From: a virus
DNA: 24,308 nt
Virus record (IMG/VR): IMGVR_UViG_3300042887_002679
Span: 1-24,308 of that record
Reading direction: 5' to 3' (one strand)
The notes below the pieces were generated by a model. It was given only the letters and a program-made list of their open reading frames with translations. It did not search any database and was not told where the DNA came from. Below, piece after piece: positions 17,350 to 24,308 of the stretch. The number at the start of each line of letters is the position of its first letter. The first letter of the stretch is position 1. Made by a program: the position numbers and the translations under genes.

Positions 17350-18603
17350 ATGACTAGTTTTAGCTTAATAGGTAATAAACCGTTTCAAGTACCGACTAAC
17401 GCAGACTTGGGTCGGTTAGCATTTTTAAATTATGTTGGGTTAGAGGACTTTGGGTCCTCTGTTCAACTTATCGAAGTAATAACTTTAAAAACTATTTCAG
17501 TAACTTCAAAAGTAATGATTATTGATGTTGAAAGTGGCATTATATCAACTATCTCAGTTCCGGGTGAATTTATTAATGGCGGGCAAATTACGTTAATACC
17601 AAAGAAAGCATTTACTACAGAAATTACTGGGAATATTGCTGTTGCTACTACTGCAGAAGTATCTAGACCGTTAACCTTTATTTACGAATCAGCTAATGGT
17701 AAATGGTATCCAAGTTATGTAAACACAAGCATTTATACGTCAAGTAAAATTTCTGATTTATCGTTAACTACTTCGTTAGAATTAGCAGGTAAAATTTCAG
17801 ACGAAACTGGAACTGGTAAATTAATGTTTAACAGTAGTCCGGCAGTTAATACGGCAATAACATCTGAGTCTGCATCGTTTGATTTAATTAATAACTCAAC
17901 TGCAGCAACTGTTTATATAGCCGGTAATGCAACAACTTTAAAGATTGGACATACTACTACTACTTCAACTACAGTTGATTTTGTTACTGGTGCAACTGCT
18001 GCATTGGCTACAAAAACAATAAATATTGGAACTAGCGGTTTAAGTACATCTACCACTAATATTAATTTAGGAAGTACAGTTAGCGGAGCAGTAGGCACAA
18101 CTACGGTTAATAATAAATTATCAGTTGCATCAGAAATTGCTACAACCGCTACCGGAACATTTACATTACTTAACACATCTGCTACAACAATAGAGTTTGG
18201 CGGAGCTGCAACTACTATTAATGTTGGTTCAACTGCTACAAGTAGTGCTGTAAATTTTAAGTGTGACATTACTGCAAAAGGTAACATTACAGCGTATTAT
18301 ACATCTGATAAACGATTAAAAGATAATATTACACCAATTACTAATCCATTAGAAAAATTACTTAGATTGTCAGGTAATACGTTTAAATGGACTGCTGAAC
18401 ATTATGCAACTCAAGATTCTTCGCTAGTTAAGGAATACGACGTAGGGGTAGTTGCTCAAGAAGTACAAGCAGTACTACCAGAAGCAGTGCATGAAAGGGA
18501 TAACGGAATGCTAGCAGTTGATTATCAAAAATTAATCCCATTATTAATTGAATGTATTAAAGCACAACAAATACAAATAGATGAGCTGAAAGGAAACAAA
18601 TAA
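17350..18603 (+). CDS. phage fibre protein with C-terminal intramolecular chaperone (peptidase S74) domain, 417 aa
   Basis: The N-terminal ~130 residues are predicted beta and probably attach to the virion or the neighbouring fibre. Residues ~165-310 are Thr/Asn/Gly-rich with short repeats of the TINIG / TNINLGS type (KTINIGTSGL, TTINVGST), typical of a trimeric beta-helical shaft. The C-terminal 99 residues form the S74 domain: TSDKRLKDNI with Ser319 and Lys324 in the S-x4-K dyad, then VGVVAQEVQAVLPEAV, DYQKLIPLLIE and a terminal helix. In this family the domain trimerises the shaft, then cuts itself off just before the serine. Both catalytic residues are present, so the mature protein should be about 318 residues. 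Its TAA overlaps the next ATG by one base (TAATG), so the two are probably translationally coupled. Confidence 0.9.
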   Translation: MTSFSLIGNKPFQVPTNADLGRLAFLNYVGLEDFGSSVQLIEVITLKTISVTSKVMIIDVESGIISTISVPGEFINGGQITLIPKKAFTTEITGNIAVATTAEVSRPLTFIYESANGKWYPSYVNTSIYTSSKISDLSLTTSLELAGKISDETGTGKLMFNSSPAVNTAITSESASFDLINNSTAATVYIAGNATTLKIGHTTTTSTTVDFVTGATAALATKTINIGTSGLSTSTTNINLGSTVSGAVGTTTVNNKLSVASEIATTATGTFTLLNTSATTIEFGGAATTINVGSTATSSAVNFKCDITAKGNITAYYTSDKRLKDNITPITNPLEKLLRLSGNTFKWTAEHYATQDSSLVKEYDVGVVAQEVQAVLPEAVHERDNGMLAVDYQKLIPLLIECIKAQQIQIDELKGNK

Positions 18604-21600
18604 TGACGTTACCCGTACAGTATGACATATCAATGAAGGGTATTAACGTAGAGTTAAATGCATCTTCAGATACGACTCAGATATCGTTAAATGATACATT
18701 AGTTCGTACCTTGTTTCAAAATCTTAACGGTGAAAAAGGCCAAATTTCAATGCAGGAAGGTTTAGGTAAATCAAATATCAAACCACCAGTAAATGTATTA
18801 TTATCTAAAATTTTACAAAATACTGCTACAGTTACCTGGGACAGATACATTGATTTACCAACAAACGGACAGATTACGTTTTATCAAGTTGATGTACGAG
18901 ATTTAAATAATAACCAAGTATTCTTTAATGCTAATGTTACAAAAGTACTAACTGGTTTGCATAGTGTTGACATAACAGGGTTAGTAGCAGTAACTGATCA
19001 TTCGTTAGCTCATAATTATATAGTTAAGGTTATTGCATGTAATGGAAATGTGTTATCAAATAAAGAAACAATCGTTAATTTGTTAACTTTAGAAGTAGCA
19101 GCAGGAAAAGCATCTACTCCGGTTGTAGCTTACATACCGTTAAATGAAAGACACGGTTTACGTATTACGTCTAGTGTAGCAAATGCTACTTCATATAACA
19201 TATATGAGATGATAAGTGGTGTTGCTCAAAAACTTAATTTATCGCCAATTGTAGCTGCAACATTATCATATGACCATATTGGATTAGATTCTTATTCGTT
19301 ACATATTTACAAAGTTGAAGGTATTAGTACAGGTAATACTACTGTAGCCGGTACAGCATATTCAGTTAACATACAACTGTCAGATGCATGTGCACCATTC
19401 TTAACATTACCGGATGATCCAATTCCTGCAGTGTTTACAACACCTGTATCAACTAAAAATACGATCACAATTGGATGGACTGATTCAACGAGTCCTCGTG
19501 TTAGTAAATATCACTTATTAGTAAAAAATACAGACACTCTTGCAGTTATATATGATCAAGATACTCAAAGTAGATCAACGGTATCAGTTCCATTAACAGG
19601 GTTAACTGTAAATCAAGAGTACACTGTATTGTTAACTACAATTAACGAAGCCTCGTTATTTTACGGAACAACATTTACTACAACTAGATCTGCGTGGACT
19701 ACGACTAATGCAGTAACTCCTGCTCCAACTGCATCGGTACTTGCAGATCCAACTCTTGGTCAAAGACAGTTGTCAGTATCATGGACTACAGTTACTGGAG
19801 GATTATCGTATAAATTGTCTAGAACAGGACCACAATTGGTTGGCGGTGTATTAACTACAACCACTCAAACATTTGCAGTATCTCCAACTACTGTCGGAAC
19901 TACAGCAACATTTATAGACGGTGATCCTGCAAATCCGCCACTTAATGCGTTACAAAGTTATTCGTTTTACACATATACAGTAACTTCGGAAAACGCAGGC
20001 GGCGACGCATTACCGTCAGTAGCTAGTAATCCAACACAAACTAAAGCAGGACCTGCTAATGCAGTAACAGTATCGGTTTCGTTGGTAGATATATTAGATA
20101 CTAGTATTACTGTAAGATGGACAGACCCAGGTGGTCAAATTGATACGTTTAATGCAATACTTAAAACAGCAGACGAGGTACAAGTAGGAACAGCTGTTTC
20201 GGTTACATGGGTTGATGGACAAACTAATTATAGTGCAACGTTTTCTACTAGCATAACACAGGATACTCTGTATTATGTAACAGTACAGACTCTTAATAGT
20301 AATACTCCGGCATCTGCTGATTCTGCACAGTTTAGAACTAAAATAACAACACCTACTGGTGTAATAACACTTGCTAATAACGGTAAAGTTAAACTTGATC
20401 TATCTTGGACTGCACTTATTGGTGTTACCCCAACAGGATATAATTTAACTAGAGTAGATACTACTAATGCATATAGTGGATCAATTGGAACAATATCTGG
20501 ATCAGGCCCATGGACTGCAACTGTGACAATTACAGGCACATTTGTTGGATTTGCTACGGGTGCGTCGTTTATTGCAACTAATAGTGCCGGGCAGGTTGGT
20601 GGTCCACCAACTTTGATTGTTATAGGAACAGTTACAAGTACTGGATTTACCTACACAATAACAAACGGGTTAACACCGGTTGCTGGTGCAATTTCTAGCA
20701 TATATCCAGCGACAAATCTCAATAGCGTTACGACTTCAGGTTCTGGACCTATTACATACACTGATACTAGTTTAACATCATTTAATGAATATATGTATTC
20801 ATGGAGTGCTGTAAATGCCGGTGGTGCATCAGGCAGATCGCCGTATAGTTTACCATTACGTACATTACCAGGCGATCCGGTTGCAGTTACAAATATAACT
20901 AAAACGTTAGTTACTACATCTAGTGCAAGAGTTGGATGGACTGCAGCGCAAAGTCAAGTTGTTAAATATCGGTTAACAGTTACCGTACGGTCATCTGGTG
21001 TTGCCGTGTATGACGCCGATGTACCTAAAACATCAACATATGTTGATCTTAATGCTTCTACTACTGATCCTGATTTAGAATTAGGCACGCTATATGATAT
21101 AGTAATAAAAACTTTTAACCAAGCTGATATGGTAACTGGTGCAAGTGCAACATCAACCTTAACTACCCTACTTGATAAACCGTCAAAACCAACAGTTGAC
21201 GATGCTACAAGTCAAACTTCACTTGTAGTACGATGGAATGCTGATCCAAACGCAACATCACATCATTTTGTACGATATGCCGGTGGAAGTACTACCGGCG
21301 TATCGTTAGCTGCAAGTTCTAGTAATCCGTACACTGATGGTACAGTAGTTGCTAATACTGCATACGAATATACACTAGTTGCAACCAATGCTGGTGGGAA
21401 TTCTGCTGAATCAGATAAGAGTACGTCGGTGACTACTTGGGCTGCTAAAGCTAGTACACCTAACAAACCAACTACAACTGTAACAGAGTACAACGCAATA
21501 ACCGTGTCATGGACTGCAGTAACTGTGCCAGCCGGTGTGACTGTTAAATACAAAGTATTTAGGTATCCAGGAGCAGTTGATTTAGGTCTAGTAGACGGCA

Positions 21601-24308
21601 TTTCGACATCTGCTACAGGATTAACAGAAAATACACCGTATACGTTTACTGTTCAGTCATGGACAACTGGCGGTTATTCAACCGAATCTACTGCAAGTGA
21701 TTCGGTAACTACTTATTATAAATCACCAGGAAATCCAACTATAGGAACAATTACAACTGCAGATACGCAGTTTGATGTTTCATGGACTATTGGAACTGGC
21801 ACAATTACAAAACATATGGTAATTGCGGCGGCAAGTGGATACTCCACGGTAACTAAAGATAATTTATCCCCTACTGCAACATCTGTTACAGTAGATGGGT
21901 TAACTCCGGACGTTGTTTATACAGTAGGTGTATATGCGTATAATAATAATCCTACTAATGGTTATTCGTCAACTACTGCAACTACAAAACCTGCTACACC
22001 GGTAATGGGTGACTTTACACTTGTTAAGTATAACACAGTAACTGTTAATTGGACAAAAGTACCTGGGTTTAAATATCACGTTTATAGAAACGGTACTGCT
22101 GCTGGAAATAAACTCACAAGTACATTATTAGATGCTGCGACATATACTGATAGTACATCACTTGTAGCAGATACTGATTATACATATTATGTACAATCTA
22201 CTAGTAATACACGTACTTCTAATCTTAGTGCATTTGCAAGTAAAGCAACAAAAACCGCAATTGCGCCGCCTAATCCACCAACATCGTTAACTATTAGTAA
22301 TAGTTTAACGACTTCAGTTACTGCTACATGGGTTGCTCCTACATCCGGAAGTGCAGTTGCATCGTACGAAGTGCGAGCAAGGGCAAGCGGTGCATTGGTT
22401 GATGCATTTTCTGCTAGTGTACCAAGCGGAGTAACTGTTCAAATTACAAGCCTTACTGCAAATACATTGTATACAGTATATGTTAAATCTAAAAATACAA
22501 CCGACGTTAGTGCGGAAATATCAAGTCCTGCAATTACCCTTGCAGGACAAGTAACTATTGGTACTGTTGCTACAAGCCAAGCTGGAATTACTGTTAACTG
22601 GACTGACCAATCAACAGCTAATGTTACATCAAAATATAGTATACATCGAAACTCATCCACTGGAGCAGCAATTAAAACTGATGCAACAGGTGCATCATAT
22701 CTTGATGCGTTTTCAGGATTAACTGTAGACACTCAATATTTTTATTATGTAACATCTGACAATTCAACTACAATTAATGGAGTAGTGTATGGTGGAATAA
22801 GTGCGCAGTCAGCGAAGAGTAATACAGTATATTCATATCCAGAAGTTCCTGGTACGCCAACTGTTACTGCAACGTCAGTTAACAGTAATTTAAATGTTAC
22901 ACTTGCAATAGCTCATGCAACCACTGGCGGTGAAGTTACTTCGTACAAATATGCATATCAAGAAACAACTGTGCCAACAGTTACTACTACTACTCTTGCA
23001 TTAAATGTACCACCGCTAGATGCAGAGGTTTTGATTGCTTTGCCTAAAAAAGCTACTACGTATAAGTTTGCTGTTCAAGCAGTAAGAACTAACGTAACAA
23101 CTGGCTTGTCATCATTGTCAACTATTGCATCCGCTAGTTACGATACACCGGCAATACCAGTTACTCCGGTAATTGCATTTACAGATGCAGTTATATCTGA
23201 TCCGTTCTCAAATGCCGGCATCACAGCGTTTAGCACAACGTTTACTAGTGCTGCAGGGCAAACTATTAGATACGCATATGAAGGTAACATTGCTAACCCT
23301 GCTCCTACTATTCCGGCTACTGGATATCTGTCTGTTGCATCAGGTACACCGGTTAGCTTAGATTTTGGCCCATTAGTTACTGTTAGATGGATTGCGCAAT
23401 CGTATGTTGGATCTGACTCATCAACTGTAGCTACTGGATCGCATACGTCTAGACCAGGACCGGTTGATGTTTACTTAGACCAAGACGGTGATGCTATTTA
23501 TGGCAGTGGTATTAAAACAATATCAATTGCTATAACTGGAACTAATGCAACACATTGGTGGTATGCGGCATACACCGGCGCTACCAAGCCAACATTAACA
23601 ACCACAGCAGCCCAAATTACAGCTGGTAATGGAAATGGATATAAAGATTTAACAACCGACATTAATGGTAATACACTTACATATGGTGTAGCGTACTCTG
23701 TAATAGTGTATGGTTTAAATTATTTAGCAGGGAATTCACCATCAAGTTCGGTTGATGGCAGAACTGGGTTAGCAAATGTTGACTCATTCAGTGTTGATAA
23801 TAAATCAGTTTTAACATCAGTTTTTGAAGGCACGGGTGCAACTACTATAACATTGTTGAGTGATGTAACAATTATATCAGTCATTGCACAAGGTGGTGGA
23901 GGTGGGGGAGGTGGCCCTGATGGTGCTACCGGACCTGGCGGAACCGGTGCAGCACCTCAACAAATTAAGGCAACATTTGCTCGTGCAGCCGGCATGACTA
24001 GTATTGGTACTTGTGTAGGTGGCGGTGGCGGTGCAGGTACTTACTCAGCAGGCCAGGGCGCGGGTGCAGGCGGAGCTAGCACTGTAATATTTTCTAATCC
24101 TGCCGTTACGTATACATTTGCAGGAGGTGCCGGCGGCAGAGCCGGCACATCTGGTAGCTCTGGCGGTGGCGGTGGCGGAGGCGGTGCAACCTTTGTGTGG
24201 GTAATGAATTCCGGGTATCCGATATTCTTAGTAGCAGCCGGTGGTGGTGGTGGTGGTGGTGGTGGTTCAAGCGGAACTATGCCTGGCGGCAATGCTAGCA
24301 GCGTTGCA
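18603..24308 (+). CDS. giant fibronectin-III-array adhesin with glycine-rich tip (>1902 aa, truncated at right edge)
   Basis: From the ATG at 18603 the frame has no stop to the window end, giving at least 1902 residues. AAAGGA at 18589-18594, 8 nt upstream, supports the start. After ~60 N-terminal residues comes a tandem array of about 17 FN3-like modules of 90-110 aa. Twelve show the FN3 B-strand Trp, at residues 79, 292, 394, 506, 602, 779, 878, 970, 1061, 1150, 1243 and 1333 (VSWT/VRWT/VNWT), usually followed by a YxVxxxxxxN F-strand. The end from about 1730 is a strand (TTITLLSDVTIISVIAQ) running into a Gly-rich domain with runs of 5-9 glycines, the kind found at tips of some phage fibres. 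No signal peptide or membrane helix is seen. A long flexible stalk with an adhesive head is inferred. The true C-terminus is missing. Confidence 0.85.
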   Translation, partial: MTLPVQYDISMKGINVELNASSDTTQISLNDTLVRTLFQNLNGEKGQISMQEGLGKSNIKPPVNVLLSKILQNTATVTWDRYIDLPTNGQITFYQVDVRDLNNNQVFFNANVTKVLTGLHSVDITGLVAVTDHSLAHNYIVKVIACNGNVLSNKETIVNLLTLEVAAGKASTPVVAYIPLNERHGLRITSSVANATSYNIYEMISGVAQKLNLSPIVAATLSYDHIGLDSYSLHIYKVEGISTGNTTVAGTAYSVNIQLSDACAPFLTLPDDPIPAVFTTPVSTKNTITIGWTDSTSPRVSKYHLLVKNTDTLAVIYDQDTQSRSTVSVPLTGLTVNQEYTVLLTTINEASLFYGTTFTTTRSAWTTTNAVTPAPTASVLADPTLGQRQLSVSWTTVTGGLSYKLSRTGPQLVGGVLTTTTQTFAVSPTTVGTTATFIDGDPANPPLNALQSYSFYTYTVTSENAGGDALPSVASNPTQTKAGPANAVTVSVSLVDILDTSITVRWTDPGGQIDTFNAILKTADEVQVGTAVSVTWVDGQTNYSATFSTSITQDTLYYVTVQTLNSNTPASADSAQFRTKITTPTGVITLANNGKVKLDLSWTALIGVTPTGYNLTRVDTTNAYSGSIGTISGSGPWTATVTITGTFVGFATGASFIATNSAGQVGGPPTLIVIGTVTSTGFTYTITNGLTPVAGAISSIYPATNLNSVTTSGSGPITYTDTSLTSFNEYMYSWSAVNAGGASGRSPYSLPLRTLPGDPVAVTNITKTLVTTSSARVGWTAAQSQVVKYRLTVTVRSSGVAVYDADVPKTSTYVDLNASTTDPDLELGTLYDIVIKTFNQADMVTGASATSTLTTLLDKPSKPTVDDATSQTSLVVRWNADPNATSHHFVRYAGGSTTGVSLAASSSNPYTDGTVVANTAYEYTLVATNAGGNSAESDKSTSVTTWAAKASTPNKPTTTVTEYNAITVSWTAVTVPAGVTVKYKVFRYPGAVDLGLVDGISTSATGLTENTPYTFTVQSWTTGGYSTESTASDSVTTYYKSPGNPTIGTITTADTQFDVSWTIGTGTITKHMVIAAASGYSTVTKDNLSPTATSVTVDGLTPDVVYTVGVYAYNNNPTNGYSSTTATTKPATPVMGDFTLVKYNTVTVNWTKVPGFKYHVYRNGTAAGNKLTSTLLDAATYTDSTSLVADTDYTYYVQSTSNTRTSNLSAFASKATKTAIAPPNPPTSLTISNSLTTSVTATWVAPTSGSAVASYEVRARASGALVDAFSASVPSGVTVQITSLTANTLYTVYVKSKNTTDVSAEISSPAITLAGQVTIGTVATSQAGITVNWTDQSTANVTSKYSIHRNSSTGAAIKTDATGASYLDAFSGLTVDTQYFYYVTSDNSTTINGVVYGGISAQSAKSNTVYSYPEVPGTPTVTATSVNSNLNVTLAIAHATTGGEVTSYKYAYQETTVPTVTTTTLALNVPPLDAEVLIALPKKATTYKFAVQAVRTNVTTGLSSLSTIASASYDTPAIPVTPVIAFTDAVISDPFSNAGITAFSTTFTSAAGQTIRYAYEGNIANPAPTIPATGYLSVASGTPVSLDFGPLVTVRWIAQSYVGSDSSTVATGSHTSRPGPVDVYLDQDGDAIYGSGIKTISIAITGTNATHWWYAAYTGATKPTLTTTAAQITAGNGNGYKDLTTDINGNTLTYGVAYSVIVYGLNYLAGNSPSSSVDGRTGLANVDSFSVDNKSVLTSVFEGTGATTITLLSDVTIISVIAQGGGGGGGGPDGATGPGGTGAAPQQIKATFARAAGMTSIGTCVGGGGGAGTYSAGQGAGAGGASTVIFSNPAVTYTFAGGAGGRAGTSGSSGGGGGGGGATFVWVMNSGYPIFLVAAGGGGGGGGGSSGTMPGGNASSVA
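18780..23760 (+). repeat. tandem array of ~17 FN3-like modules
   Basis: Module period is about 90-110 codons. Modules are well diverged, with different linkers (for example TTAGPANAVTVS-type and TPxxPT-type starts), so this is an old array rather than a recent slippage product. Modules 2, 7 and the last three lack the B-strand Trp and are assigned only by spacing and YxYxV strands. Module boundaries are estimates by eye. Confidence 0.7.
23880..24308 (+). other. glycine-rich tip domain of the FN3 protein
   Basis: Residues ~1760-1902 contain Gly runs (8, 5, 7 and 9 residues) separated by short conserved-looking strands: TGPGGTGAAPQQI, CVGGGGGAGTYSAG, STVIFSNPAVTYTFAGGAGG, FLVAAGG. This resembles glycine-rich phage adhesin tips in which polyglycine-II helices pack into a sandwich with variable loops. 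The DNA here is clearly GC-richer than the rest of the window because of GGT/GGC codons. It continues past the edge. Confidence 0.7.

Noticed and set aside
17313-17357. Fourteen-codon frame overlapping the start of the S74 fibre gene
   Set aside because: AT-rich leader with no ribosome site; random in such sequence.
23173-23361. Plus-strand 62-codon frame inside the FN3 protein
   Set aside because: Leu/Gln-rich shadow in another frame of a continuous long coding region.
24041-24292. Minus-strand frame encoding a polyproline protein
   Set aside because: It is the complement of the GGT/GGC glycine runs in the FN3 protein's tip. No start signal or promoter.

Overview
This window looks like part of the late structural region of an AT-rich, T4-like tailed phage (myovirus). 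The protein types resemble those I know from marine T4-like phages such as cyanophages and pelagiphages. That placement rests on remembered families: a giant fibre protein with the RDVGYIVD/YGGNSQS helical modules and the STDSTMTDN...ESAVRGYI segment, LPPGL-type Ig-like structural proteins, and short 'DN..GFR.NF..IK' N-termini. It is supported by T4-type late promoter motifs (GATAAATA or TATAAATA) just upstream of five genes on the correct strand. No tRNA, rRNA, CRISPR array, insertion sequence, integrase or attachment site was seen.

Layout. (1) Positions 1-3282 form a leftward operon: a 785-aa protein with four LPPG(L/M) Ig-like modules, a 205-aa structural protein, a 76-aa conserved phage protein, and the start of one more gene that runs off the left edge. 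(2) Positions 3283-3369 are a divergent promoter region with one GATAAATA on each strand. (3) Positions 3370-4350 run rightward: a two-helix membrane protein, then a QueD/PTPS-family enzyme behind its own near-consensus sigma70 promoter, ending in a strong bidirectional hairpin terminator. (4) Positions 4423-5059 run leftward: a Lys/Ala/Pro-rich basic protein with an AT-hook-like tail, preceded in the same direction by a CxxC...CxxC zinc-ribbon-like protein. (5) Positions 5142 to the right edge are a rightward block of three adhesion or fibre genes: a 4055-aa giant fibre, a 417-aa fibre ending in an intramolecular chaperone (peptidase S74) domain, and a protein of more than 1902 aa with about 17 fibronectin-III-like modules and a glycine-rich tip, cut by the window end.

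How the parts fit. About four fifths of the window encodes virion surface or adhesion proteins. The three rightward genes carry three different kinds of C-terminal end: TFTRAS plus a LamG-like sandwich, the S74 chaperone, and a glycine-rich tip. I infer that the phage carries several receptor-binding devices from one locus. The structural genes appear to be late (GATAAATA). queD has a host-type promoter and so is probably early, which fits a role in 7-deazaguanine or pterin metabolism rather than in the virion. The clearest candidates for under-described biology are the 4055-aa modular fibre, the FN3-array/glycine-tip protein, the isolated early queD with an insertion, and the histone-like AT-hook protein under a late promoter.
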